Shown piece by piece: positions 9,459-18,791 of a stretch of 64,000 nucleotides of DNA. How positions within the stretch are numbered: position 1 is the stretch's first letter; each line of letters begins with the position of its first letter. The notes beneath the pieces are model-generated. The model was not told the DNA's origin. It was given only the letters and a program-made list of their open reading frames with translations, and made no database searches. This stretch comes from Bacteroidota bacterium (lineage in GTDB: Bacteria; Bacteroidota; Bacteroidia; Sphingobacteriales; Sphingobacteriaceae). Location: NCBI GenBank assembly GCA_018266915.1, contig JAFDZM010000045.1, forward strand, positions 124,001 to 188,000, written 5' to 3'. The position numbers and the translations under genes are program-made.

Positions 9459-11270
9459 ATGGAGAAGTTTGATTACAGGGCGGCATTAAAGAAAATACCT
9501 CATAAACCGGGTGTATACCAGTATTGGGATTCGGAAAACGAATTGATCTACATAGGCAAGGCTAAAGATTTGCGCAACCGTGTCAATTCCTATTTCAATA
9601 AGGATCTCAATGTAAATGCCAAAACGAGGGTCTTGGTATCGAAGATCCGCAACATCACTTTTACCATTGTTGACTCCGAAGTAGATGCATGGCTGCTGGA
9701 AAATGCTATGATCAAAAAGCATCAGCCGAGGTATAATGTGATGCTGAAGGATGATAAAACCTACCCCTGGATCATCATCAAAAACGAAAACTTTCCCCGT
9801 ATTTTCTGGACAAGACGCATCATACGCGATGGTTCAAAATATTTAGGCCCATATGCATCTGTTAGCATGATGCACGCTATACTCGACCTGATTAAAGAGA
9901 CCTACCCTCTTCGTACCTGCAACCTGGCATTGACTCGACAAAATATTGACGCCGGAAAATTTAAGGTATGCCTCGAATACCAATTAGGAAACTGCAAAGG
10001 GCCTTGCCAGAACTTTCAGACCGAAGAAGATTACGCTCATAATATTGAAGAAATAACAGACATACTGAATGGTAAGATTGGCTCTGTGGTGCGTAACCTT
10101 AAGTCAGATATGGACAAGGCTGCGTCTGACCTGAATTTTGAATTAGCCCATCGGCTAAAAAGGAAATTCGACCTGTTAGAGAATTATCAAAGCAAGTCCA
10201 CAGTAGTTAATTCGTCCATTACTGACGTGGATGTTTTCAATATAGCTTCAGATGAGAAGTATGCCTTTGTGAACTTCCTGAAGGTGATGAACGGCACCAT
10301 TATCCAAACCCAAACTATCGAGTTAAAGAAACGATTGGATGAGGATGATGAAGAACTATTATCATTGGCTATTTCTGAGTTCAGATCGAGATATAACAGT
10401 CACTCTAAAGAGGTGATTGTACCATTTGATATTCATATCGATGATCCTGATATAAAATTCACTGTACCTAAACTGGGTGAGAAAAAGAAATTGCTCGATC
10501 TGTCGCATAAGAATGTGCAATTCTTTAAGAAAGAGAAGATCGATCAGTATGAAAAACTAAATCCGGAGGTTCGTACAGAGCGTTTACTGACGCAGATGAT
10601 GAAAGACCTGCGCATGAACCAATTGCCACATCACATCGAATGCTTTGATAACTCCAACTTCCAGGGTAAGTACCCCGTATCGGCTATTGTGGTATTTAAG
10701 GATGCTAAGCCTTCTAAAAAGGATTACCGGCATTTTAATGTAAAGACCGTTGAGGGGCCGAATGATTTTGCAACAATGGAAGAGGCTGTTCACCGTCGTT
10801 ACCGCCGTATGTTAGATGAAGGCACGGAATTGCCTCAACTGATCATTATTGACGGTGGCAAAGGTCAGTTATCAGCCGCATTGAAAAGCTTAAAGCTATT
10901 GGGCATTGATAAGCAAGTCACTATTATCGGTATCGCCAAACGTTTGGAAGAATTGTACTATCCCGGCGACCAATATCCGCTATACCTTGATAAAAAATCG
11001 GAGACTTTAAAGATCATTCAGCAGTTGCGCGATGAGGCCCACCGTTTTGGTATCACCTTCCACCGTAAAAAACGCGATAAAGGCACCCTCGCCACCGAGT
11101 TGGAACTGATAGAAGGCATTGGCAAAACCTCCGCTGAAAAGCTCTTGAAATACTTCAAATCAGTAAAAAAGATTCGCGAAGCAAGCGGCGAAGAATTGCA
11201 GGAAGTGGTGAATATTAAGCAGGCGAATGCTATTTTGAGCTATTTCAGGGAGAAGGTGGTGGTGGAATAG
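9459..11270 (+). CDS. uvrC: Excinuclease ABC subunit C
   Basis: Nucleotide-excision repair nuclease of about 603 residues that makes both incisions around a lesion in the UvrB-DNA complex. The GIY-YIG domain is at the N-terminus (GVYQYWDSENELIYIGKAKDLRNRV). A UVR motif that contacts UvrB lies near 200-235, the RNase H-like endonuclease domain with IECFDNSNFQG and DGGKGQ motifs is in the middle, and helix-hairpin-helix DNA-binding motifs are at the C-terminus (LIEGIGKTSAEKLL). I chose the ATG at 9459 (MEKFDYRAALK) because an ATG 12 bases earlier lies in the repeat-derived sequence; that earlier start cannot be excluded. Confidence 0.95.
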   Translation: MEKFDYRAALKKIPHKPGVYQYWDSENELIYIGKAKDLRNRVNSYFNKDLNVNAKTRVLVSKIRNITFTIVDSEVDAWLLENAMIKKHQPRYNVMLKDDKTYPWIIIKNENFPRIFWTRRIIRDGSKYLGPYASVSMMHAILDLIKETYPLRTCNLALTRQNIDAGKFKVCLEYQLGNCKGPCQNFQTEEDYAHNIEEITDILNGKIGSVVRNLKSDMDKAASDLNFELAHRLKRKFDLLENYQSKSTVVNSSITDVDVFNIASDEKYAFVNFLKVMNGTIIQTQTIELKKRLDEDDEELLSLAISEFRSRYNSHSKEVIVPFDIHIDDPDIKFTVPKLGEKKKLLDLSHKNVQFFKKEKIDQYEKLNPEVRTERLLTQMMKDLRMNQLPHHIECFDNSNFQGKYPVSAIVVFKDAKPSKKDYRHFNVKTVEGPNDFATMEEAVHRRYRRMLDEGTELPQLIIIDGGKGQLSAALKSLKLLGIDKQVTIIGIAKRLEELYYPGDQYPLYLDKKSETLKIIQQLRDEAHRFGITFHRKKRDKGTLATELELIEGIGKTSAEKLLKYFKSVKKIREASGEELQEVVNIKQANAILSYFREKVVVE

Positions 11271-11287
11271 TAATAAAGTCCCATGAG

Positions 11288-11415
11288 TATGTCATTGCGA
11301 GGCGCAAGGCGGGTGGTGTGAGCCGCGCAACGAAGCAATCGCTTGCTATACAGGGCGAAGATGCATAGTTCGCGATTGCTTCTTCACCGCAGCGCCCGTT
11401 CATCGCAATGACATA
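11288..11415. repeat. Palindromic element with TATGTCATTGCGA ends
   Basis: 128-bp element with perfect 13-bp terminal inverted repeats (11288-11300 and 11403-11415) and a second internal inverted pair AGCAATCG/CGATTGCT (11334-11341 and 11373-11380). It sits between the convergent uvrC and gldN genes. The GTCATTGCGA end sequence is one I know to recur between genes in many bacteria. There is no open reading frame inside, so if mobile it depends on functions supplied elsewhere. Confidence 0.85.
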
Positions 11416-11433
11416 ATCGGTATTTTCTTTTCA

Positions 11434-11473
11434 AAACAAAAAAGTCCCGGGCAAACACCCAGAACTTTTCTTA
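11434..11473 (-). terminator. Intrinsic terminator of the gldKLMN operon
   Basis: Read on the minus strand, AAAAGTTCTGGG and CCCGGGACTTTT pair over 12 positions (two of them G-U) around a six-base loop, followed by a T-rich tract. It lies about 25-60 bases beyond the gldN stop. Because the stem ends in A and T runs, it may also stop transcripts coming from uvrC on the other strand. Confidence 0.8.
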
Positions 11474-11496
11474 TAACTTCAGACTTACAACTTAAC

Positions 11497-12459
11497 TTAG
11501 TACGACCACAGGTTAAGCTCCCAATCCATTAATTGTTTCTTTATACGCTCAGCTTCGTAAAGCTTGTCGATACCCTGGGCGTAGTCTTTGATACGCTCAT
11601 CCTTATCATTAGATACTTTTACGATATAGCTGGTAAATATTCTTTTCATGAACACGTCGTCAAAGCTTAGGCCGGTAGCATCACTGTTTCTGCTGACAAC
11701 CTCTTTGGTAGCCAGTACCTGGCGTGCATCAGGGAAGTAGATCCAGAATGCAGGCTGGTAATCGCCTTCCACACCGCCAACTTTGATCCTGATCATTGGT
11801 GCAATACCTACAATGCGCGGTTCAAAAACAGAACGCTGCCTGTCGAATATCCAGTCTTCCTTGATACGGAATTTAACAATACTATCAGGGTTAAACTCTC
11901 CGGCTTTTAGGGTCGATCCTACTTTATCACCATTCTTATCGAATTTGTCTACTACAACGCTGTCAGCCATTTTGTTTCTGGCCTGAGCGGCGGTTAAGGG
12001 GTGTGCAAATTCATCACCATTGATATCATCCTTTTGACCAGGGGTTGCATCGTATGCGGTTAATTCACCAGCCTGTATAGCATCCATGAACACATCGATC
12101 AAACGTCTTTTAGGCGAAGAAAGATACTGGTTCATTTTTTCGCGGGTGTCTATCTCGCGCCAAACGCGTTTAGCATACGCCACATCCGATTCGCGCAGAT
12201 TCGGGTACGGAGTAACCTTCGCACTCAGGATATTGGTCTTTTTATAGTAACCGTCAAGTGGCCTGTCAAACGGTTTGGCAGGTTTGGCGCTTGCTACCTG
12301 TTTCTTTGTAGTGTCAACAGTAGTTTGCGTACCTGCGTTTGAAGGTGCGTTTTGCGTAGTTGTTGCAGGTTTCTTGGCTGTTGTCCTTTTCTTACGCTTT
12401 TGCGCATATCCGGCCAAACATGCCAGGCACAGTACAATTACTAAAATCTTCTTCTTCAT
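11497..12459 (-). CDS. gldN: Gliding motility / T9SS protein GldN
   Basis: Periplasmic T9SS core component (PorN homologue) that partners GldK in the ring under the outer membrane. About 320 residues from the ATG at 12459, chosen because it gives a clean Sec signal (MKKKILVIVLCLACLAGYAQ) and starts just after the gldM stop instead of overlapping it. A Lys/Thr/Pro-rich linker (about 20-65) precedes the folded domain, which contains the family motif ADVAYAKRVWREIDTREKMN-like segment near 80-100 and an IKEDWIFDRQRS motif. It is the last gene of gldKLMN and is followed by a strong terminator. Confidence 0.95.
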   Translation of the reverse strand: MKKKILVIVLCLACLAGYAQKRKKRTTAKKPATTTQNAPSNAGTQTTVDTTKKQVASAKPAKPFDRPLDGYYKKTNILSAKVTPYPNLRESDVAYAKRVWREIDTREKMNQYLSSPKRRLIDVFMDAIQAGELTAYDATPGQKDDINGDEFAHPLTAAQARNKMADSVVVDKFDKNGDKVGSTLKAGEFNPDSIVKFRIKEDWIFDRQRSVFEPRIVGIAPMIRIKVGGVEGDYQPAFWIYFPDARQVLATKEVVSRNSDATGLSFDDVFMKRIFTSYIVKVSNDKDERIKDYAQGIDKLYEAERIKKQLMDWELNLWSY

Positions 12460-12466
12460 AATGCTA

Positions 12467-13999
12467 TTAATTTGCACTTAATATAATATCATCCAATCCG
12501 CGCTGACCGCCTGGGCCAGTTGCTATAATGTTACTGAATATCACTTTTGTACCCGGGCCTATAGAATTTAACGCTTGCTTCATCTGCGATGTTAATTCAC
12601 TGCTCGAGCTGTTCATGATGATCGCATCCTGGCGCGGTTTCATAATGTACATAGTAAATCTACTCACAGTAAAATTGATATCGAAATAAAAATTCTCCAG
12701 TTTAGCGAAAAGTCTGTCCTGTGCCTTTAAGTTAGCAGAACTGGTTGAACCACTGCTCTTTCCTGCAAATTGTGCTTTAGGGTCAGGTATACGTTTAATC
12801 CTGAACATAGTTGAGCCTAACACCTGAGTTTTACCACCCAGCTCACCTGATACGGTAATTGTTGCTTCGCCTGGTGCACTTACAGTAGCTTCATATTTTC
12901 CGTTCGATCCGCTCAGTGAGCCATTTGATATGCTCACATGCAGTTTCTCTTTCGGAACGCCTGGCGCTGATACCGATACCGGGTTTGCAACACCAATGAA
13001 CAACACGTTCATTTTATCCGGTGATACAACCGCCGATGGGCGTGCTACCTGGTAAGTTTGTGGTGCTGTTTTATATTCTTTAAAGGTGCCATCAGTCTGT
13101 TGAACCCTGATAGTGCCGGTCCAAGTGTGCATACCTTCGCTACTTGTGCTGCCTGAATATTTACCTACGCCGGCGTCAGTTGGCAATGTTGATCCATCCA
13201 CAGTAATGGTCGGTTTTGAGTGTGAATCAGATGCGGTTAGGAATACTTGTGCAGTATAAGGCTGACCTACTAATACGTAGCTTGTTGGAGCAACTGCCAC
13301 TGCCTGGAACTTGTCCAGGTTAACAACTGCCTGGTCAACTTTACCTAATATCTTTTTAACTACTTCGTTTTCCGAGTTCTTTACGTCTGATTGTATTTTG
13401 ATCAAAGAAGTCATTGCAGCACCCATTGGTATACCTTCCCCAAAGTTTGCCTGCTCCCAGTCTTTAGTTGGGAAACCTGCACGCGGTTTTGGAGGAGTAG
13501 TATTTAACGCCAGATTTACACCTACACGATCTCTTGGATCCAATAGCGCTAAAAGTTGACTTTTTGTTGAATCGATTCTTTTAGCTAGTTCATAACCATT
13601 TTTCCTTCTCTCCACCATCAGGTCAACAGCAAAGTCCATTCCTTCACGACCAGCATAATCACCGGTAGATTCACTCATACCTCCTGATTCTTTAATCAAA
13701 GTAGTTTTCAAACTTTCAATATATGAGTCCAGGTCATCTGCCAGTTTCTTAGCTTTTTGAGCTTTCTCATATATAGGCTGCGCCCTTTCTTTTTGTTCAA
13801 CAAGCTTGGTCTTTTCAAATGCTGTAAAAGTATTATCTATACCAACCTGAACGTTCTTTTTTGAAGAGTTCAAGCTATCGCTTATATTTTTAAATGCGTC
13901 CAGCAAATTCTCCGGTACTTCCAGGGCAATCAAGCCTAGTAGTACCAGGTATAGGATACCTATCATTCGCTGTCTAGGGGTTTCTTTACCTCCGGCCAT
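12467..13999 (-). CDS. gldM: Gliding motility / T9SS motor protein GldM
   Basis: 510 residues. A short cytoplasmic tip and a single N-terminal helix (RMIGILYLVLLGLIALEVPE, about 11-30) are followed by a large periplasmic part. The residues after the helix (NLLDAFKNISDSL) match GldM closely. By established knowledge, GldM passes through the GldL helical bundle and transmits torque driven by the proton gradient to the GldKN ring; its periplasmic part forms four domains. Length is normal. It sits 45 bases after gldL and seven bases before gldN. Confidence 0.96.
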   Translation of the reverse strand: MAGGKETPRQRMIGILYLVLLGLIALEVPENLLDAFKNISDSLNSSKKNVQVGIDNTFTAFEKTKLVEQKERAQPIYEKAQKAKKLADDLDSYIESLKTTLIKESGGMSESTGDYAGREGMDFAVDLMVERRKNGYELAKRIDSTKSQLLALLDPRDRVGVNLALNTTPPKPRAGFPTKDWEQANFGEGIPMGAAMTSLIKIQSDVKNSENEVVKKILGKVDQAVVNLDKFQAVAVAPTSYVLVGQPYTAQVFLTASDSHSKPTITVDGSTLPTDAGVGKYSGSTSSEGMHTWTGTIRVQQTDGTFKEYKTAPQTYQVARPSAVVSPDKMNVLFIGVANPVSVSAPGVPKEKLHVSISNGSLSGSNGKYEATVSAPGEATITVSGELGGKTQVLGSTMFRIKRIPDPKAQFAGKSSGSTSSANLKAQDRLFAKLENFYFDINFTVSRFTMYIMKPRQDAIIMNSSSSELTSQMKQALNSIGPGTKVIFSNIIATGPGGQRGLDDIILSAN

Positions 14000-14044
14000 T
14001 TTGCTATATTTCTATATATACTATTAGTATCTTCTGTTAATTAT

Positions 14045-14845
14045 TTATACACGTGGTTGGCTCATTGCTGATAACATGTTACCATAAATTGAGTTTAGTG
14101 AACTCAGGTTCTTAGCCAAACGTGCTACTTCGTTCTTAAACTGTTGCGAATCTTCCAGTGACTCGTTAAAGTTCTGCATAGTGGTAGCCATGCTGTGGTA
14201 GAACTTGTTCATCGATTTCAAATGTGCGCTCGAATCCTGTAATTCTAATTCGTACACTGCATTTAAAGCTGACAGGTTCTTCGCCAGGTTATTCACTTGT
14301 TCGTGATATGCTTTTGAATCGACATTTGAGTTTGCCATTTCCTGCAGGTTTGCAGATGCCTGGTCAAATGCAGAGCTTAATTTATCGTAGCTTGCACTTG
14401 CAGTTTTTACTTTCGAAGTAAACTCGTTAGTAGCAGCGCCTGCATCAGCAACTTTTGAAATGTTTGCTACTTTGTCGCCAAAGGTTCTTAAACCATCACC
14501 AAGGCTTCCGATCAGTTCAGGACCGATCTTGGCATCATCCAGCATTTTATCTAACGCTGCAGTGCTTGATGATCCACCTACGCCACGTACAGTAGCTTTT
14601 GGCAGCTCACCTTTAAAATCTTCGCTTAATTCAGGATAAACGCGAGTCCAGTCTATATGTGCTTCTTCGTTTTCTCTCTGGAAACCCAAAAGGAAGAACA
14701 AAGCAGCTTCTGTTACAAGCCCGGCAGAGATAAACAAGCCGCCATAAGGCCAGTGCTGAATTTTAAATAATAGACCGATGATTACAACGGTTGCGCCCCA
14801 GGATACAATATTGGTAATACCGTAAGGTTTTTTCTTCCCAGCCAT
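14045..14845 (-). CDS. gldL: Gliding motility / T9SS motor protein GldL
   Basis: 266 residues with two membrane helices (about 11-28 and 35-54) and a long cytoplasmic, coiled-coil-prone tail. The second helix holds Glu46 (GLVTEAALFF), at the place of the conserved membrane glutamate that is essential for proton-driven rotation in F. johnsoniae GldL. The motif KIQHWPYGGLF between the helices is characteristic. Five GldL copies surround two GldM helices in the known complex. It lies between gldK and gldM on the same strand. Confidence 0.96.
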   Translation of the reverse strand: MAGKKKPYGITNIVSWGATVVIIGLLFKIQHWPYGGLFISAGLVTEAALFFLLGFQRENEEAHIDWTRVYPELSEDFKGELPKATVRGVGGSSSTAALDKMLDDAKIGPELIGSLGDGLRTFGDKVANISKVADAGAATNEFTSKVKTASASYDKLSSAFDQASANLQEMANSNVDSKAYHEQVNNLAKNLSALNAVYELELQDSSAHLKSMNKFYHSMATTMQNFNESLEDSQQFKNEVARLAKNLSSLNSIYGNMLSAMSQPRV

Positions 14846-14890
14846 AATAGTTTTTTAATAAAATGAGTGTAATGATTGTTGTTAATTAAA

Positions 14891-16213
14891 TTAGTGTTTG
14901 TCTTTTATATCTCGTCCTAAATAGTGTGTTACACAGCGAAAACCGATGTATGACTTAGCAGTGTCCTGGTATTCATACGTACGGGTTGAGTTTTGAAGGA
15001 AGTAACCAACGTCTTTCCATGAACCACCGCGTACCACTTTACGTTTCAGCACTGGCGGGTCATTTGGTTTAGCTTCATAATCAAAACTGGGGGCAAGATC
15101 ATGAACAAATGTAGAAGCGGATTCGTCGAACGCTGAAGCAGTCCATTCAGCTACGTTTCCAGCCATATTATATAGCCCATAGTCGTTAGGGAAATATGAG
15201 CGAACATTTACAGTGTAGGCACCACCGTCATCGGCATAATTACCGCGACCTGGTTTAAAGTTTGCCATCAGACATCCTTTGGCATTTTTGATATAAGGGC
15301 CACCCCATGGATAATCGGTACCGATCCTGCCGCCACGAGCTGCGTATTCAAATTCAGCTTCGGTTGGCAATTCGTACCGGCCTCTTGGAGGTAAGCCGCG
15401 TGATTCTTTATAAGCTTCGTTATAACGTGTGCGCCATACAGTGAAAGCTCTTGCCTGGCGCCAGGTTACACCCACAACAGGATAGTTGCGGTATGCAGGG
15501 TGAGAGAAATAGCTCTCAACCATTGGCTCGTTGGCCGCATAAGAAAAGTCGCTTAACCAAACCAGGGTATCAGGATAAACCGGAACAGTATCGCGGTAAA
15601 TAAAGTCTGATCTCTTTTTGGTTTTGTCGTTTTTATAGTCAGCTGCGTCGCGCAGTTTAAATAATGCGTAGTTATATTTTAGCAGACGTACATCCAGTTC
15701 GTTTTTATCAAACACCCTGTCATCGCCCTGGTAATACATCCCCTGCAACTTGGCAGCGTGGGCGGCATTACCTTTTTTGCTGGCATTGAATGAAAGAGGA
15801 TAATGTTTTACGTAGTTCCAATTGATATATTTTTTACCGTTGGCAGTTTTCTGGCCTTTTGCAGGCTTCAGGTAGTATTTATCGTCGTGGAGGTAATTGG
15901 TGATAGCAATTGAGTCGCGTACCCAGTTTACAAATTGCCTGTACTTCGAGTTGGTAATCTCGGTTTCATCCATGAAGAATGCGTTTACAGTAACTTGTTT
16001 GGTTTGGGCAATTTGGGCAAATGTAACGTCCTGGTCGGTTTGGCCCATCAAAAATGAGCCTGCAGGTATGTAAACCATACCGTACGGGACCTCGGCTCTG
16101 AATGACCTTTGCGCTACACCGGTCACCTCACCTCTGTCGCCCCCTCTGCTACAGCTGCTTAGCAGCATAACTCCACCGGCCAAAACTGTTAATAAATAGT
16201 ATATCTGCTTCAT
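14891..16213 (-). CDS. gldK: Gliding motility / T9SS lipoprotein GldK
   Basis: 440-residue lipoprotein (PorK homologue). Signal MKQIYYLLTVLAGGVMLLSS is followed by acylated Cys21. The rest is a formylglycine-generating-enzyme-like fold (GMVYIPAGSFLMGQ near 45, ELPTEAEFEYAARGG near 290, VRGGSWKD near 395). The paired active-site cysteines of true FGE enzymes are not apparent, which agrees with a structural role in the ring with GldN below the outer membrane. It is the first gene of the operon; a consensus Bacteroidota promoter lies about 120 bases upstream. Confidence 0.96.
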   Translation of the reverse strand: MKQIYYLLTVLAGGVMLLSSCSRGGDRGEVTGVAQRSFRAEVPYGMVYIPAGSFLMGQTDQDVTFAQIAQTKQVTVNAFFMDETEITNSKYRQFVNWVRDSIAITNYLHDDKYYLKPAKGQKTANGKKYINWNYVKHYPLSFNASKKGNAAHAAKLQGMYYQGDDRVFDKNELDVRLLKYNYALFKLRDAADYKNDKTKKRSDFIYRDTVPVYPDTLVWLSDFSYAANEPMVESYFSHPAYRNYPVVGVTWRQARAFTVWRTRYNEAYKESRGLPPRGRYELPTEAEFEYAARGGRIGTDYPWGGPYIKNAKGCLMANFKPGRGNYADDGGAYTVNVRSYFPNDYGLYNMAGNVAEWTASAFDESASTFVHDLAPSFDYEAKPNDPPVLKRKVVRGGSWKDVGYFLQNSTRTYEYQDTAKSYIGFRCVTHYLGRDIKDKH

Positions 16214-16335
16214 TTTTAATTTCTAATCAGTTATCTGGATATAACGAAATTATGCCCTTTTATATATAAAATTAGTTCACGTTATTTAGAACACAAATAT
16301 GTTGTTTAGTTGTAAAAACAACAAGCGAATCATAA

Positions 16336-16368
16336 CAAAAGTATAAATTAATAGTTTACCCGTGCAAA
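16336..16368 (-). promoter_or_regulatory. Bacteroidota-type promoter of gldKLMN
   Basis: On the minus strand, a -33 TTTG box (16368-16365) is followed after 21 bases by TACTTTTG (16343-16336). This fits the Bacteroidota consensus TTTG-N19-22-TAnnTTTG. Expected transcription start is near 16330, leaving a leader of roughly 115 bases before gldK. Confidence 0.65.
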
Positions 16369-16428
16369 ACATATTAACTTATAAATTAATTAGTTACTAA
16401 TCGCAGCTAATTTAATACAAGGCATTAT

Positions 16429-16460
16429 ACGTCCTGCAGCTAGAAAATGTTGCAGGACGT
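16429..16460. other. Perfect 10-bp inverted repeat downstream of hemD
   Basis: ACGTCCTGCA (16429-16438) and TGCAGGACGT (16451-16460) form a perfect stem around a 12-base loop, about 20 bases after the uroporphyrinogen synthase stop. No T-run follows, so it may be a transcript 3'-end stabiliser or a protein-binding site between hemD and the gldK promoter. Confidence 0.6.
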
Positions 16461-16480
16461 TATCATAAAATGTTTAAAAA

Positions 16481-17239
16481 TTATTTGTTAACCATCTTGA
16501 CATATTGCTCAAGGGCCATAGTCATTGATGGGGCGCCGGGAGTTGGCGCAGGGATGTCTAAAATTAAACCGGCATCTAAAACTGCCTTATGTGTAGTAGC
16601 GCCAAAAGCAGCTATACGGGTGTTATTTTGCTTAAAATCAGGGAAGTTCTTGTAAAGTGATTGGATGCTCGACGGGCTGAAGAAAGCCAGAACATCATAA
16701 AATACATCAGCCAGATCTGACAAGTCGCTGCAAACAGTACGGAACAATACCGCTGGAGTAAAGTTATAGCCGTTATCCAGCAGGAATTTTTGCGTTTCTT
16801 CCGCAGCTACATCTGAACATGGGTAAAGGAACTTTTCGCCCGAATGCTTTTTCAATACTTCAGCTAAATCAGCCGCGGTTTGTTTGCCAAAGAATATCTT
16901 TCTTTTACGATACTGTATATACTTTTGAAGATATAAGGCAATCGTCTCAGAAAGACAGAAGTACTTCATTTCAACCGGTACTTCAAAACGCATTTCTTCG
17001 CAAATGCGGAAGAAATGATCGGCTGAATTGCGGCTTGTAAAAATAACGGCAGTAAAATCAGATAAGTTGATCTTTTCTTTTCGGAAATCTTTCGCCGGCA
17101 CACCCTCTACATGGATAAAAGATCTGAAATCGATCTTCAAATTGTACTTCTTAGCCAGTTCGGCATAAGGGTTTTTATCATTCTCGGGCTTTGGTAAGGT
17201 AACCAGTATACTTTTAACCTTTTTCTTTCTTTCTTCCAA
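16481..17239 (-). CDS. hemD: Uroporphyrinogen-III synthase family protein
   Basis: 252-residue cytoplasmic enzyme that closes and inverts ring D of hydroxymethylbilane to give uroporphyrinogen III in heme synthesis. The family is poorly conserved, but the two-domain alternating layout is visible: an N-terminal SILVTLPKPENDKNPYAELA segment, VIFTSRNSADHFF near 85, and the second-domain signatures FFSPSSIQSL and IAAFGATTHKAVLDAGL near 185-225. The position after a DUF4271 gene is common in Bacteroidota. It ends about 95 bases before the gldK promoter region and is on the same strand as gldK. Confidence 0.85.
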   Translation of the reverse strand: MEERKKKVKSILVTLPKPENDKNPYAELAKKYNLKIDFRSFIHVEGVPAKDFRKEKINLSDFTAVIFTSRNSADHFFRICEEMRFEVPVEMKYFCLSETIALYLQKYIQYRKRKIFFGKQTAADLAEVLKKHSGEKFLYPCSDVAAEETQKFLLDNGYNFTPAVLFRTVCSDLSDLADVFYDVLAFFSPSSIQSLYKNFPDFKQNNTRIAAFGATTHKAVLDAGLILDIPAPTPGAPSMTMALEQYVKMVNK

Positions 17240-17266
17240 AATCTTTAAAATATAAAAATCTAATAC

Positions 17267-18244
17267 CTATATATTTAGCGCCTTTATCAAAATTAAGACG
17301 GGGCAAATTTCGAGGGCACAAAGATAGACAATTAAATAGAACTTATGAAATAGAATGTTAGAAACGATTTCTACGCTGCTGCGCAAATACTGCCATATAA
17401 ATATTACTATAGCTAAAACCAGCGCTATCCATAAAACGTAATTGATGAGCTCGGCAGCAAGTAAACAAAAACACACTGTAACCGGCAAAAAAACAAAGCC
17501 TATATTAAAATAGGTAAGGTATAGTGTCGACAGGTATTCGGTAACCAGTTTGTTTATATTGAAAACAAAGCCCAGAAATTTTACGATTAAAAATTTAATA
17601 GCCAAAGCTGCCAGGATGATCAACGAGAACGATACAAAAAGCCGCACGCCGTTAATACTATAGTAAACTCCTTTATACTGTGCTAACTGATACAGGAACA
17701 AACCAAATATCAACCCAAAAAGCAAAAATAAGGCGATAAAAGTCCAGGCATTAATGATGCTGTCCTCCTTCCCTGCCGCCGATAAAACGCGTTTGCTATA
17801 GAACGATTGCCATACGCTTTCAACATCCTTGCTCATGACCCGGTTAAGCAGGCCGGTATATAGTAACAAGCCGATAATGGTAACAATCACCCACTGATCA
17901 CGGGTTTTGCGGGCGTGGCCTTCTTTTAGCAGATTTTTTGACTCATGAGGTATATCAAGGAAGTTATTACTCCCCTTGTATAAATTCATTTTCAACAGTG
18001 TATCTACCAACAGATTACGACGCAATGGATTGCCAGGACGGACATAAATAGTAGCCAGTGAGTCGGAAACAAACTGATCCCTTTGTTGCATGGCCAAAGC
18101 TACAGAATCGAGAAATGGAAGACGATTTGGATTACCGCCAGATATAGAGGTATCATCGCTTTGCTGTACCGGTGCATCCTGTTGCGCGTGCGCATTACCT
18201 GCCAGAAAAGTAAAAAACAACAAGGCTATGGTAATAATGCGCAT
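17267..18244 (-). CDS. DUF4271 membrane protein
   Basis: About 325 residues from the ATG at 18244, which gives a Sec signal (MRIITIALLFFTFLAGNAHAQ). A polar periplasmic segment of about 110 residues follows, then six or so membrane helices to the C-terminus. I assign it to the DUF4271 family on its overall form and its place before hemD in Bacteroidota. No catalytic motif is visible and the function is unknown. The 27-base gap to hemD supports co-transcription. Confidence 0.75.
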   Translation of the reverse strand: MRIITIALLFFTFLAGNAHAQQDAPVQQSDDTSISGGNPNRLPFLDSVALAMQQRDQFVSDSLATIYVRPGNPLRRNLLVDTLLKMNLYKGSNNFLDIPHESKNLLKEGHARKTRDQWVIVTIIGLLLYTGLLNRVMSKDVESVWQSFYSKRVLSAAGKEDSIINAWTFIALFLLFGLIFGLFLYQLAQYKGVYYSINGVRLFVSFSLIILAALAIKFLIVKFLGFVFNINKLVTEYLSTLYLTYFNIGFVFLPVTVCFCLLAAELINYVLWIALVLAIVIFIWQYLRSSVEIVSNILFHKFYLIVYLCALEICPVLILIKALNI

Positions 18245-18353
18245 ATACGATACCAGGAGCGAATCAAAATCCTGGCGCAAAGTTACCTGAATATTTTATT
18301 GTTTCATAAATGGATATTTACTTTAGTGTTAAACAAAAAATATTAATTGCCGA

Positions 18354-18734
18354 ATGAACACCAATCCAATAAACCTTGCAGTGCGTTTTTTATTAGAAAT
18401 TGCTATGCTGATAGCATTAGGCTGTTGGGGCTGGCATTTAAACGGAATATGGCGATATATTGGAGCTGCAGGCTTACCGTTGACAGCTGCCACTTTATGG
18501 GGAATATTCCGCATTCCTAATGACCCCAAACCGGCGCCTATAGTTATTCCCGGTATGCTCCGTTTGATATTGGAATTGGGCTTGTTTGGTTTGGCAAGCT
18601 GGGCTTTGTATGATCTTGGTTATTTAACATTGAGTTTAATAATGACAGTGATCGTTATAATACATTATGCGGTGTCTTATGACCGAACATGGGTTATGTT
18701 GCAGAACAAACCGTACAAGGGCTTTGTAAAATAA
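18354..18734 (+). CDS. YrdB-like DUF2568 membrane protein
   Basis: 126 residues with four membrane helices (about 8-26, 32-50, 66-84, 88-106). The sequence LGCWGWHLNGIWRYIGAAGLP followed by LWGIFRIPNDP matches the YrdB/DUF2568 family, small integral membrane proteins of unknown function. It is a single gene, divergent from the DUF4271 gene (109 bases between starts) and followed 80 bases later by hemW. Confidence 0.85.
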   Translation: MNTNPINLAVRFLLEIAMLIALGCWGWHLNGIWRYIGAAGLPLTAATLWGIFRIPNDPKPAPIVIPGMLRLILELGLFGLASWALYDLGYLTLSLIMTVIVIIHYAVSYDRTWVMLQNKPYKGFVK

Positions 18735-18791
18735 AGCTGCTACATCTGCTGCCAGTTGTCTTAAAAATTCACATTTAACGTCCTGTTAACT

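Noticed and set aside
11271-11496. A small RNA gene between uvrC and gldN
   Set aside because: The structure there is explained by a palindromic repeat and the gldN terminator; no separate promoter is seen.
14891-16213. GldK as an active formylglycine-generating enzyme
   Set aside because: The fold matches, but the paired active-site cysteines are not seen and the gene is in the gldKLMN operon; a structural role is established for GldK.
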